This document shows positions 16,480 to 25,778 of a stretch of 64,000 bases of DNA, piece by piece. Position 1 is the first letter of the stretch; every line of letters starts with the position of its first letter. The notes beneath the pieces were generated by a model, which was given only the letters and a program-made list of their open reading frames with translations, had not been told where the DNA came from and ran no database searches. The position numbers and the translations under genes were made by a program. The DNA is from Parvibaculaceae bacterium Mf 1.05b.01 (GTDB lineage Bacteria > Pseudomonadota > Alphaproteobacteria > Parvibaculales > Parvibaculaceae). The stretch spans positions 252,496 to 316,495 of the forward strand of contig BAOK01000002.1 in NCBI GenBank assembly GCA_000509225.1, read 5' to 3'.

Positions 16480-19400
16480 TGCGCAGGCCTGCTGTCGCTT
16501 GCTTGGAGTGTCCTTCCCCTGAGAGGGAGGCACTTCCGTCTGCCCGAGCAAAGATGGAGAAACCATCCCCAAGGTGCGCTGTTGCACCGGCGCCAAAGGT
16601 TGCCCGTGTATCATCTCTGTCTGTTGCAAAGCTCACGGTATTGGCTGTGAGGCTGTTGCCGCCTAGCAGATCATGCTCGATACCTACCTCTGCTGACAGG
16701 TTGAGCATGCGGTTGCCCCTCAGGTCGAGGTCCAGACCGCTGATCATGCCAGCCTCCAGAAGCATGCTGTCGCTTTCTACAAAGTCGACCGCAATGCCGG
16801 ACGCATCGGTGAAGCCATCAATGTCGCTGTCGATATAGGTGAGCGATGCGCGAGGAGTGACCGTCCACTGGTCGGTTTCACCTGCGACATGAAACTGATG
16901 GCCGACCTGAAGACCTGCCGTATAGGTGTAAGCGTCAGTGTCTGCCACACCGGCAATGCCAGGGCGGTCGATATCAACTTCATAGCGAGTGAGTGTGGCC
17001 AGTGCTTCTGCGAACAGGCCACCGCCTGCTGTCCAATAGGCACTGACGCCCGCGCCATAGCCGCTTGCTGCAAAGGTCGACCCATTGCCATTGGTCACAG
17101 ACGTATCGGTGGAGGTGTGCTGCACGAGGCCACCGATGCTGAAGCTGCCCGGCAGATCCGTATCTAGAACAAAATCATATCCAGCCTGAACGAACCGGTC
17201 CCGGCTCTCGTATTGGTTGGCGCCGGTGAACTCTTCCGACCCACTGACATACCCGCCACGCAGCCAGGCGCCCGTCTTTACCTGTTGAAGGCCTTCAACA
17301 TGCCCCCAACGCTTTTGCGCCCAGGGCATCTGATCGCGCGCGAACCCAGAAAGGGCCAGTGGCAATGCCTGGTAAGCTGGTATCTGCGTTGCGACAGCTG
17401 ACGATTGCAAGTACCAGTTCTGGCCGTCTGCCTGGTTCAGCTCATATTCGAAGATGCCCCCAACAACCGGGCTCGCGAGCGCGAACGCATCACCTGCAGA
17501 CCCGGCGCCACGCACTTCAACAACGCGAATGCCATCGGTCGCCCCTGTGCCTGTTAGAGCCCCTGTGCCGCCCGCATTGGTGATGGTGATGGCCGTTGCC
17601 CCGCCAGCACCTGTGGTGACGGTATCAAGAATGAGGACGTCTGTTGTATCGACGGCGCCATTGTCCAGAACAGTGTCGAGATGAAGCTGCCCGCCATTGG
17701 AGATGAAGTTGGATGTTCCGCCGAGGCCCGGCACGTTGAGGCTAGTGATGGCGAGCACATCGCCAGCAACAGGACCTGTGCCGCCCGTCTCCGCATCAGC
17801 CAGGGTGAGTATGCCGGAGTTGATAAAGGTCTCCAGGTCAACAATGTGGCCCTGTTCAATACCTTCATTTGTCAAAGAAAGTGCCGCTGACCCGGTGGCG
17901 AAAGTTTCGTTGGCGGTGTTGAAAGCAGTGGCTCCCGTCACCGTGGAAACGCGCACCGTACCCGTTGCGGCATTGTTGAAGGTGTCATTGCCTGCGCCAA
18001 AGATGACCACGCCGACGGCTTCTGTATCTCGTGTGCCGTCACCATTCGAATCTGTGAACCTTCGCAGATTGATGCTGTTAGACGAGAGGTTGTTGATCGT
18101 ATCATCGTTCCCGCTGAGCGTAATTCGCCCGGTGATCGTGCCACTATTGTAGATCGTTGTTGCGCCAGCGCCAGCGGTTTCGATGGCATAGTCAGACATG
18201 GAGCCGACAGACCCGGTCCCACTGATGGTGATCGTCGTCGCCGTGCTGGCATTTACGTCAATCCCAGCTCCAGCGCCGGAAGTTGATCCGCCGAGCACCG
18301 CACCGTTCACATTGATTTCGGCAGTGCCTCCAGCGGTCACGCGGATCGCGTCATTGTTTACACCCGTCGCATTCACATTGTTGACGGTCACGACGGCACT
18401 GGCGCCGGCTCCTGTGAAGGCTTCAATGCCTTCGTCACCTGTGGTCACGGTGCCCGTTGTTGTGACGGTCACGCCGGTTTGGCCATAGGTGTTGATGCCA
18501 TCATCGATTGCGGTAATGTTGGTCGCTGTGATTGTTGAGCTACCGGTATACGAATAGGCTTGAATACCGTCAGCGTCGCCAGCCCCTGTTGTCGTCACTG
18601 TGCCGTTGGCGGTTATGTTGACGTTCGCAGGCCCTGCCGCAAAAATGGCATCGGACGCAGCGCCGGTCGATGTGACCGCACCGTTTGTTGTGACGGTGAT
18701 AGTGCCACCGCCTGCATAGGCGCCAATGGCTGTGTTCACCGCTGCCACATCACCGTTGGTGGTGACTGTGTTTCCGGTCGCGCCATAGGAGTAGATGCCA
18801 TATGTCCCGGCACTTACATTGTTAACCGTGACGTTTGCGCTGCTTCCGGTTGAATATGCATAGACACCGAGTCCACCTGTCGTAATGGTGCCTGTGTCCG
18901 TCACGCTAACTCCGCCCGAAGTAAGGCCAGCGAGAATGCCGTTTGATCCAGCGCCTGTGGCAGCCACCCCATTTGAGGAAACCGTAATGCTGCCTGTTGC
19001 CGAGAACGCATAAATTCCGAAGACACCAGCTCCAGTGGCGGTTATTTGTTCACCAGCACTGATGTTTGTGTTTCCAAACTGGGAACCCGCAGCGATGCCA
19101 AAATTCGACGTTGAAATTGCACCGGTGGTTGTAACGTTCACATCGCCCGAACCAGCGCCAATAGAGAACGCGCGCACACCATACCCATTGACCGCGGACA
19201 CACCTGATGTGGTGATATCAATTGTGCCACCGTTGTTTTGAACATAGATCCCGGAGGTTGCACCTCCGGCGGTCACGGTCACCTGGCCGGCATTGATGGT
19301 AGTTGCACCGCCATTGTTGACAGCCACGATACCTGTGCCACCGATGCCAGATGTAGAAATTGACCCGGCCGAGGTAATGGTCAGCGCATTGCCACCAGCT

Positions 19401-19858
19401 GTATAGGTCCCGATGCCAAAAGACCCGTTGCCTGTCGTGTTGATCGTTGTGCCGGTGCTGGTATTGACTGTCACGGAGCCGCTTGAGCTCGCGACGCCAA
19501 TACCATAGGAGTTTGTGCCCGTTGTATTGATCGAAACGGTGCCTTGCGTGGTCGCCGTCAGGTTTCCACGCGCCACGCCAATCGCACCGTTCGCAACACC
19601 AGTTGTATTGTTGGCGGTTGTGGCGATCGTAACGCCGTCTTGCACAATGATCGTGGCGTCATTTACATCGTAATCGATGCCGTTGGTGAAGTTGTTGCCG
19701 GCAGGGGTACAGGTTGCGGTGCCACCGGCGGCGATGGCGCCGCATTCATTGGCAGCGTTCGCGGACCTTAGATGTCCATATGCTCCCATCGACAGAAAAG
19801 ATGTCGATAGCATTAAGGCCAGACGATGACCCGACACTTTGCGGCTTGCATTACTCAC
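16469..19858 (-). CDS. Type Va autotransporter with repetitive passenger
   Basis: An 1129-residue autotransporter. An N-terminal signal (residues about 1-36, ending SANA) precedes a passenger of roughly 790 residues built from many Gly/Thr/Val/Ser repeats of the form xITTxGxVTTTGxGxxGIxAYxxxG, typical of a beta-helix. The C-terminal 280 residues are the beta-barrel (WLRGGYVSGSEEFTGANQYE, RASLTYIDSDIDGF), ending in the aromatic RITF signature. The start is a GTG at 19858. It has no protease or cysteine-rich features. The likely role is adhesion or biofilm. Confidence 0.88.
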   Translation of the reverse strand: MSNASRKVSGHRLALMLSTSFLSMGAYGHLRSANAANECGAIAAGGTATCTPAGNNFTNGIDYDVNDATIIVQDGVTIATTANNTTGVANGAIGVARGNLTATTQGTVSINTTGTNSYGIGVASSSGSVTVNTSTGTTINTTGNGSFGIGTYTAGGNALTITSAGSISTSGIGGTGIVAVNNGGATTINAGQVTVTAGGATSGIYVQNNGGTIDITTSGVSAVNGYGVRAFSIGAGSGDVNVTTTGAISTSNFGIAAGSQFGNTNISAGEQITATGAGVFGIYAFSATGSITVSSNGVAATGAGSNGILAGLTSGGVSVTDTGTITTGGLGVYAYSTGSSANVTVNNVSAGTYGIYSYGATGNTVTTNGDVAAVNTAIGAYAGGGTITVTTNGAVTSTGAASDAIFAAGPANVNITANGTVTTTGAGDADGIQAYSYTGSSTITATNITAIDDGINTYGQTGVTVTTTGTVTTGDEGIEAFTGAGASAVVTVNNVNATGVNNDAIRVTAGGTAEINVNGAVLGGSTSGAGAGIDVNASTATTITISGTGSVGSMSDYAIETAGAGATTIYNSGTITGRITLSGNDDTINNLSSNSINLRRFTDSNGDGTRDTEAVGVVIFGAGNDTFNNAATGTVRVSTVTGATAFNTANETFATGSAALSLTNEGIEQGHIVDLETFINSGILTLADAETGGTGPVAGDVLAITSLNVPGLGGTSNFISNGGQLHLDTVLDNGAVDTTDVLILDTVTTGAGGATAITITNAGGTGALTGTGATDGIRVVEVRGAGSAGDAFALASPVVGGIFEYELNQADGQNWYLQSSAVATQIPAYQALPLALSGFARDQMPWAQKRWGHVEGLQQVKTGAWLRGGYVSGSEEFTGANQYESRDRFVQAGYDFVLDTDLPGSFSIGGLVQHTSTDTSVTNGNGSTFAASGYGAGVSAYWTAGGGLFAEALATLTRYEVDIDRPGIAGVADTDAYTYTAGLQVGHQFHVAGETDQWTVTPRASLTYIDSDIDGFTDASGIAVDFVESDSMLLEAGMISGLDLDLRGNRMLNLSAEVGIEHDLLGGNSLTANTVSFATDRDDTRATFGAGATAHLGDGFSIFARADGSASLSGEGHSKQATAGLRITF

Positions 19859-20032
19859 AGATACGCCCCCACACCCTACCTAAACTGACGCCCCGACAGC
19901 GTATTTCTGCCGGTACCTTATGGTTAGTCACCAGTTAATAGATGAGCCTCATGGGGAGTCAAATTAACACCGCAGAGTGTTGCTCTCTTGGAGGTGCAAT
20001 TTCCGTTCATGGTTTACGGGTAGACCGAAAGG

Positions 20033-21124
20033 TCAGTCGGGATCGGCCATGGTAACGGTACCTGCAAATTCCGGCGCCAGCGGACTGACCGCTAACGGAC
20101 AGCGCACGTCTGGCAGGACAGCAACGTCAAAAAGCTCCCGAATTTCGCCATCCAGGCGCAGCCATTCCACAACATTGCCCGTGGCGAGGTCGATGATCTG
20201 GACGCCGCACCAAGGGTCTGCGTCACGCTTTTGCAACTCATCCTCAAGTTCAAGTCCCGCGAAGGATTGGTCGCGGGGAAGAGACAGGGTCGCGATGGCA
20301 TGATTATTGTGGAAGGCAAGCCCACGAACAAAGCCAGGCAGGAAAGCGACTTCCTCTGCCGCTCCTGTCTGACGGTCAATGCGAACAAGATGACCGCGTC
20401 CAGAGTTGAGTGCGTAGAGCTGATTGTTATGAAGCCGCGGTGAGTGCGGCATGGAAAGTTTATCCGTCAGTACACGGTCTTGTTGGACGTCGATGAGGAC
20501 GCCCCCTTCCCCCCGACGATCGCGCCAGCCACTTACGCTGTCGCTGCGGGAGACAGCGGTGACATATCGCGCCTCACCATTCTCCATGGCGAGGCCATTG
20601 AGGTGACAGCGATCTTCTGGTGCGAGTTTGGTGATGAAGGGCGGTTGCCATAGGGGCTTGAATCCGTGAATGGGATCGACGGTGGCTAGGCATGAGTAGG
20701 ACGTGTTCACGAAGATGATCCGGCCCGAGGGTTCCACGGCAATTTCGTGGGCGTCGACATCGCCGGTTGTCTGTGCGTTTCGCGGCACATAGCAGACATC
20801 ATATTGGTTGTTTGCGAACTCGCCTTCGCGCAGCATGTTTTCCATGCGCCAGATCTGTGCGTGGGAGGCGAGATAGATGCGTTGTCTCTGGGCGCAGAGA
20901 CCCATAGCCCTTGGGAAGCCCGTCTGATGAATGGAGAGGCCGCCATTTGGCTGTACACCGACGAAATAGACAATGCCTGACTGATAGGAGGTGAAGACGA
21001 TCCCAGCGCCATTGTTCGCCAGCCAGCCAGGCAGGTTTCTGGAACAGGAAATCTGTGTTCCAGTGGGTGCGGCCTGTGGTTCATTCGGTGATTGCGGGTC
21101 TGGTGTCTCAGGGTCTACGGTCAT
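20033..21124 (-). CDS. TIGR03032 family conserved protein
   Basis: A 363-residue protein that looks like the TIGR03032 family: a beta-propeller-like protein with SYQSGIVYFVG near the N-terminus, DVHEIAV-type (DAHEIAVEPSGRIIFVNTSYSCL), PEDRCHLNGLAM and SMPHSPRLHNNQLYALNSG. Family function is unknown; members often lie near surface-polysaccharide or sulfotransferase genes. The ATG at 21124 has a GGAGG upstream (on the minus strand); the 11-residue upstream extension has none. The following plus-strand gene is divergent with a 41-bp gap. Confidence 0.85.
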   Translation of the reverse strand: MTVDPETPDPQSPNEPQAAPTGTQISCSRNLPGWLANNGAGIVFTSYQSGIVYFVGVQPNGGLSIHQTGFPRAMGLCAQRQRIYLASHAQIWRMENMLREGEFANNQYDVCYVPRNAQTTGDVDAHEIAVEPSGRIIFVNTSYSCLATVDPIHGFKPLWQPPFITKLAPEDRCHLNGLAMENGEARYVTAVSRSDSVSGWRDRRGEGGVLIDVQQDRVLTDKLSMPHSPRLHNNQLYALNSGRGHLVRIDRQTGAAEEVAFLPGFVRGLAFHNNHAIATLSLPRDQSFAGLELEDELQKRDADPWCGVQIIDLATGNVVEWLRLDGEIRELFDVAVLPDVRCPLAVSPLAPEFAGTVTMADPD

Positions 21125-21165
21125 GTTTCCTCCATAGCAGATTTGCCTGGGAGGCAATAGCGGAG

Positions 21166-21909
21166 ATGGGCGATATGGTAACCACGAGACAGCAGAACAT
21201 CCCGCAGCCTATGGACGAGGTGAGTGGACCGCCTGTCAGTAATGTTTTGCGTGAGTTGCTGACGCCTCTGGAGTTTGCCAACCTTCTTTTGTTTTGGTGG
21301 CGGTTGCCTTTTCATCTTCGCGGCAACGGACAGACGGTGTTGTTGTTGCCGGGGCTCGGCGGCGGTGAGCGGTCCATGGCGATCATTCGGGAATATCTGC
21401 GCGTGCTCGGCTATCGCCCCCAGGATTGGGGCTTGGGACGCAATGATGGTCGGGTGATGGACAAACTCCCGCGGGTGAATGAGATGGTTCGCACTCTCGC
21501 CAGAGAGGCAGGCGGACCCATTATTCTCATCGGCTGGAGTCTTGGCGGCTATTTCGCGCGGGAGGCGGCGCGGGACAATCCGGCAGATGTCTCCCAGGTC
21601 ATTACCCTTGGCAGCCCCCTTGTCGGTGGTCCCAAATATACGGCGACCGCCCGCTTCTTTGGGCGGCGTGGACTTGACCATGACGCCATTGAAGCACGCA
21701 TTGCAGAGCGCTATCGCACGCCTCTCAATGTGCCCGTGACATCTATCTATTCAAAAGGCGATGGGGTGGTGTCCTGGCAGGCGTCTGTCGACGAATGGAG
21801 CCCGGCTGCGGAAAATATTGAGGTTTCCACCACCCATTTTGGATTTGGTATTTCACGGGAAGTGTTGACTCATATTGCCGAACGTTTGGCGGTCATCCAG
21901 CGCAGATAG
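21166..21909 (+). CDS. Alpha/beta hydrolase (lipase-like), tandem copy 1
   Basis: A 247-residue alpha/beta hydrolase. Visible motifs are VLLLPGLGGGERSM (oxyanion region), the nucleophile elbow GWSLGG, and the terminal THFGFG with the likely catalytic His. A D in SIYSKGDGVVSW may be the acid. The N-terminal LRELLTPLEFANLLLFWWRLP segment is shared with the next gene. Start candidates are 21166 (GGGAGG 12 bp upstream) and 21175 (CGGAG 9 bp upstream). It lacks an obvious signal peptide. Confidence 0.85.
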   Translation: MGDMVTTRQQNIPQPMDEVSGPPVSNVLRELLTPLEFANLLLFWWRLPFHLRGNGQTVLLLPGLGGGERSMAIIREYLRVLGYRPQDWGLGRNDGRVMDKLPRVNEMVRTLAREAGGPIILIGWSLGGYFAREAARDNPADVSQVITLGSPLVGGPKYTATARFFGRRGLDHDAIEARIAERYRTPLNVPVTSIYSKGDGVVSWQASVDEWSPAAENIEVSTTHFGFGISREVLTHIAERLAVIQRR

Positions 21910-22052
21910 CCTGGAAACCTCTGTTTTCTGACGATTTACCTGGCGCTCTGTTCATTTTTGACTGGACCTTAGGCCGTGGGTGAACATCCAAAAGCCTCGC
22001 CGGTGCGTAGAAAGTTCCTATATTCGATGCTGCACTGCACAAAGGATAGTTC

Positions 22053-22787
22053 ATGCTGCACCAACCGGTTAAAGACCTGCCTCAGAAGCTTGACGGCATT
22101 AAGGGGCCGCGCATCTCCCACTCGTTGCGGGAAATCCTGACACCGCTTGAGCTTGCGAAACTTTCGATCTTCTGGTGGCGTCTGCCGACCCGTCATAGGG
22201 GCTTTGGCAAGCCAGTGATCCTGCTGCCGGGCTTTGGTGCAGGCGAACAGTCGATGATCGTCATACGGGAATATCTCCGGTTCCTCGGTTACAAGCCGTT
22301 CGACTGGGGCCTTGGGCGAAATGGCGGCGAGGTCGAAGACATGCTCGAGAATTTCTCCGAGATCCTTGCAGCTCGTCATGACGAGGTGGGCGAACCGGTT
22401 GCGCTTGTTGGCTGGAGTCTTGGTGGGGTCGTGGCGCGTGAGGCGGCACGGGATAATCCAGATGCGGTTTCACAGGTAGTGACACTTGGCACACCTCTGA
22501 TTGGTGGGCCGCAATATACAGCCCCTGGTCCGTTCCTCTATTCGCGGGCTGAGAGAGAAGAGATTGAGGCGAAAGTATCTGATCGGTATGCGGTGCCCCT
22601 GGATCTGCCGGTCACCTCAATCTACTCCAAGAAAGACGGTATTGTTGCCTGGCAAGCCTCTGTCGATCACTGGAGTCCGGATGTTGAGAATATTGAGGTC
22701 GACACGACCCATTTTGGATTTGGGTTTTCTGAGCAGGTATTGACGCTCATCGCAGAAATATTGGGCGGCCATCGACGCCGTTCATGA
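22053..22787 (+). CDS. Alpha/beta hydrolase (lipase-like), tandem copy 2
   Basis: A 244-residue paralogue of the gene just upstream: shared LTPLELAKLSIFWWRLP, VILLPGFGAGEQSM, GWSLGG and DTTHFGFGFS, and SIYSKKDGIVAW for the acid region. The two copies sit 143 bp apart on the same strand, so they arose by local duplication. The stop overlaps the convergent TauE/SafE gene by 6 bp. The sequence suggests an esterase/lipase with a soluble fold; substrate unknown. Confidence 0.85.
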   Translation: MLHQPVKDLPQKLDGIKGPRISHSLREILTPLELAKLSIFWWRLPTRHRGFGKPVILLPGFGAGEQSMIVIREYLRFLGYKPFDWGLGRNGGEVEDMLENFSEILAARHDEVGEPVALVGWSLGGVVAREAARDNPDAVSQVVTLGTPLIGGPQYTAPGPFLYSRAEREEIEAKVSDRYAVPLDLPVTSIYSKKDGIVAWQASVDHWSPDVENIEVDTTHFGFGFSEQVLTLIAEILGGHRRRS

Positions 22788-23549
22788 CACCCACAAGGTT
22801 ATGCCGCGCGTGATGCAGATGGCCCCAAGGGTCAATATGATCCATTGGCTCCATTTGCGGAAGTTCGTGTCAGAGATCTTGTCCAGGACTTTTGTGCCGA
22901 CTGTGGTTCCGATCATGGCGCAGGGGATGACCATCAGATAAAGCCACCAGGGAAGGGTGGTCAGGTCTCCATTCGCTTCGATCACGACCTGCCTCACCAG
23001 AACGCCGAAATATACCAATTTCAACAAGTGACTGAGTGTTTGTGTGACGGCTTTGGTGGCAACGACCTGATGACGGGTGAGGTCTGACTTCACAAAAAAG
23101 GCATCGAGCAGGGGCCCGGCTACACCTGCGATAAGATTAATCAGTGTAATGATAAATCCACAGATCATCGGCATGCCCGGTTTGGTGATGTCGAGCGCGA
23201 AACGTGCAGGAAGGGCTGCTGCGGCGAAGGGCACGCTGCCTACGCAGATAAAGACCAAGGCTTTGTCGGGAACAAAGGAAATTGCGCTCAAGGCGGCCAG
23301 CGACAGAACCGCCCCGACAACATAGAGACCCAAAACCGGCCAGACGATGTGATCGCGGGTGAGAAAAGCGCGGTAGCCATTGGAGACCGCCTGTGTGGTC
23401 CCATGGAGCATCATCGCGGAACTGACGGGCAGGACGACCAGGAACATGCCCATCAAAACAATGCCGCCGGCCATCCCAAAAATGCCGGATAAAGTGGCTG
23501 TTGCGATAACAGTGAGGGCGATAAGGGCTGTTAGTCCGGCGCTGACCAT
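22782..23549 (-). CDS. TauE/SafE family membrane exporter
   Basis: A 255-residue protein with about eight transmembrane helices and the family pattern: GIFGMAGGIVLMG near the N-terminus, TTQAVSNGYRAFLTRDHI, and the second-half copy (FIITLINLIAGVAGPLLDAFFV, GTTVGTKVLDKISD). TauE/SafE proteins export sulfite or sulfoacetate-type anions. AAGGACAG precedes the start. It is divergent from the LysR gene at 23665, a common regulator pairing. Confidence 0.88.
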   Translation of the reverse strand: MVSAGLTALIALTVIATATLSGIFGMAGGIVLMGMFLVVLPVSSAMMLHGTTQAVSNGYRAFLTRDHIVWPVLGLYVVGAVLSLAALSAISFVPDKALVFICVGSVPFAAAALPARFALDITKPGMPMICGFIITLINLIAGVAGPLLDAFFVKSDLTRHQVVATKAVTQTLSHLLKLVYFGVLVRQVVIEANGDLTTLPWWLYLMVIPCAMIGTTVGTKVLDKISDTNFRKWSQWIILTLGAICITRGITLWVS

Positions 23550-23646
23550 GGGCTGTCCTTGTGAGCTACTTGGATTACTCTGTTTCTCGTGATTTCCTTA
23601 TGGGCCTTTTTTTCAGCCATTCAAAACCACTTCTCCTCTTCCTTCT

Positions 23647-23663
23647 TGTGAGTTAAACTCACA
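23647..23663. promoter_or_regulatory. LysR-type operator dyad
   Basis: TGTGAGTT-A-AACTCACA is a perfect 8-bp inverted repeat ending one base before the LysR start codon at 23665 and lying in the divergent gap with the exporter gene. The size and position fit an autoregulatory LysR site; a T-N11-A core can be placed within it. Confidence 0.6.
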
Positions 23664-23664
23664 T

Positions 23665-24588
23665 ATGTCTGAGATGCCGCTCCAAGTCCTCCCACCCCTC
23701 ACAGCTCTTCGCAGTTTCGAAGCAGCTGCCCGTCATGGCTCGTTTTCTCGCGCCGCAGACGAGTTATGCGTCACCCATGGTGCGGTTAGTCGACAGGTGA
23801 GGGTATTGGAAGATTGGGCGGGTGTGGCTCTCTTTGACAGAGTGGGGAAGAGGGTGGTGCTCACAAATGTAGGGCGTCGCTTCTCAGATAAGGTGAGCAG
23901 TGCGTTCGGTGACATTGCAGCGGCTGCGCGGACCTTGCGGGCGGACACAAATTCAACTCGGGTTCTGACACTCAACATTCTGCCAACTTTTGCGATGCGG
24001 TGGTTGTTACCCCGCCTTTCAAAGTTCCAGTTTGCCCATCCGCAGATTGAATTGCGGCTCGTGACCTCCGATCAACCATTGGAACGTATCGCGCCAGGTC
24101 TGTTCGATGTGGCGGTGCGCCGGCAAAGCGCTCTGGAGCCCGGAGAGTTTCGCACCGGGATTATCTTCACTGAGGATGAGTTGCCGGTGTGCAGTCCAGC
24201 CTTTGCCGAAGCACACCCGGTCCGGCAGGCTGCTGAAATAAAATCTCTCCCGCTCCTGGTTGCAGACACGCGGGCGGGGTCCTGGGACCGTTGGTTTGCG
24301 GCGGCGGGCGAAAGCAGCGTCAGCAATGATGCGGCGTTTCGACGGTTCGATCACTTCTACCTGGCTCTGCAAGCGGCCATTGATGGACTCGGCTTTGCTC
24401 TGGGCCCTCTGCCTTTAATCGAAGAAGATCTCGCCCAAGGCCGTCTGGTGGCGCCACTCTCCGGGCCGAAGCTGTCAGCGGTGCCCTATTGTTGGGCGGT
24501 GCGGTCTTCAGAGACGGAAGATCCAGCAGTAACACAATTTATTACCTGGCTAGAGGAAGAGGCACTGAACTTTCGGCGCTCGAGGTAG
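23665..24588 (+). CDS. LysR family transcriptional regulator, GcvA-like
   Basis: A 307-residue LysR protein beginning with the GcvA-like LPPLTALRSFEAAARHGSFSRAA, a helix-turn-helix at about residues 22-60 and a periplasmic-binding-protein-like effector domain. It is divergent from the TauE/SafE exporter with a dyad just upstream. The first ATG lies within 2 bp of the dyad, so autorepression is plausible. It is convergent with the acyltransferase gene (8 bp apart). Confidence 0.9.
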   Translation: MSEMPLQVLPPLTALRSFEAAARHGSFSRAADELCVTHGAVSRQVRVLEDWAGVALFDRVGKRVVLTNVGRRFSDKVSSAFGDIAAAARTLRADTNSTRVLTLNILPTFAMRWLLPRLSKFQFAHPQIELRLVTSDQPLERIAPGLFDVAVRRQSALEPGEFRTGIIFTEDELPVCSPAFAEAHPVRQAAEIKSLPLLVADTRAGSWDRWFAAAGESSVSNDAAFRRFDHFYLALQAAIDGLGFALGPLPLIEEDLAQGRLVAPLSGPKLSAVPYCWAVRSSETEDPAVTQFITWLEEEALNFRRSR

Positions 24589-24596
24589 AGGCCAGG

Positions 24597-25778
24597 CTAG
24601 CCACGCAACCGGTTGACCAGGTCTTTTGCTGTCGCCCTCAATGCCCGGCGGATCGTCTCCATCCATGACAGGATTTTGAAGCGTGTTGGCGCTGCGTCTG
24701 TTCTCGCATCGATCAGAATGTCCCCAATCTTGATGGTGTCGTTCCAGAATGAGGTGATCAGGTGGCCGGACACTGCGGAAGAATCCAGACGCTCGATCCA
24801 ATCGTCCTCCAGCACACTGCGGATCATTTCTTCTTCCAGCAACAAGCCAACGCTCTGCCCTTTATAGGCATCGTCATAGGCACATTTGATTGTAAAGCCG
24901 GTGTTGCCAGTGATCAGGGTCAAATTGATTGCGACCGGATTTCCATCAAGGCGCAACACATCTGCACGCGTGATGCTTGTGCCGTTCGTGAGCCCGAAAG
25001 CCTCTTTCGCGAAAGCGCGTGTGGCGTCGGTGCAATCGAGGGCCGTGCCTCTGTCTCCCTTCCATCCGGACGCTTCGATTTTCAAAAAGGCATCGATGGC
25101 GGTGTCGAGTTCCGGTCCGTTCTCATGAGCTGTCCAGGTTACCTCGCCTAAATCGTCCAACCGTTTGCGGTTTCGTCTCAGGTCTTTTCGACGCTTCTTC
25201 GACACATGCTCTTTCATGTGATCGTCGAAGGTGCCTCGTTTGGTCAGGATCGCACGTTCGAAAGGATCGAAGGTTTTTGAGGGAACGCCGCGTTTAGACA
25301 TCTCGGCTTTTAGCGACGAGTTGACTGCTCCCTCCAGGCTTATGTTTGGAAGAAGCCAGACATCGCCGCCGGTGACCGTTGCCGCCATGGTGTCGAGCAC
25401 GGCGCATACAGCTTCATGCACCCATCGCTTGTCAATGAGCGGGATGGATGTGGTGGTATAGTCGGTCGTCCAGGCTTTGTTGAGAGAGACGAGCCCGCCC
25501 CAATGCAGTCGGTCACTTACGAACGGCCAGAGTGCGACCAGGTTGCTGCCCCTCCGGACTGCGATTGCCTTGAGCGGCCGTTTCTCAATGTGGTTGAGAA
25601 GAGCGGTGCAATATTGCCTGCTGTAGTAGGCATTTTCTTCAAGCGCGTTTTCGACCAGCTCCTCCCACTCTGGTCCGAGGGCGAGTAGGCCGGCCCTGTC
25701 CAGGATGTGCGTCTGCGTGACGTCAGCTGTCGACACTGCATCTTGCGTGAACGCTTTTGGGGTCAGCGCCATATTCAT
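24597..25778 (-). CDS. GNAT/FemAB-type acyltransferase (CelD/BioF2-like)
   Basis: A 393-residue protein with the Acetyltransf_6 (CelD-like) pattern: an N-terminal GNAT half, the basic stretch HVSKKRRKDLRRNRKRL at about 195-211, and a second half with KIEASGWKGDRGTAL, VLRLDGNPVAINLTL and KCAYDDAYKGQSVGLLLEEEMI. Such enzymes acylate sugars or polysaccharide precursors at the cytoplasmic face of the membrane. The start overlaps the flippase stop by 4 bp, so it belongs to the 28128-24597 operon. Confidence 0.85.
   Translation of the reverse strand: MNMALTPKAFTQDAVSTADVTQTHILDRAGLLALGPEWEELVENALEENAYYSRQYCTALLNHIEKRPLKAIAVRRGSNLVALWPFVSDRLHWGGLVSLNKAWTTDYTTTSIPLIDKRWVHEAVCAVLDTMAATVTGGDVWLLPNISLEGAVNSSLKAEMSKRGVPSKTFDPFERAILTKRGTFDDHMKEHVSKKRRKDLRRNRKRLDDLGEVTWTAHENGPELDTAIDAFLKIEASGWKGDRGTALDCTDATRAFAKEAFGLTNGTSITRADVLRLDGNPVAINLTLITGNTGFTIKCAYDDAYKGQSVGLLLEEEMIRSVLEDDWIERLDSSAVSGHLITSFWNDTIKIGDILIDARTDAAPTRFKILSWMETIRRALRATAKDLVNRLRG

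Noticed and set aside
15514-16629. 371-residue minus-strand frame spanning the questin-oxidase-like and membrane protein genes
   Set aside because: Antisense shadow, rich in Gln/Arg with no fold signature, and it crosses two genes and the autotransporter end.
17697-19771. Several plus-strand frames opposite the autotransporter passenger
   Set aside because: They arise from the repetitive Gly/Thr coding and have no start context.
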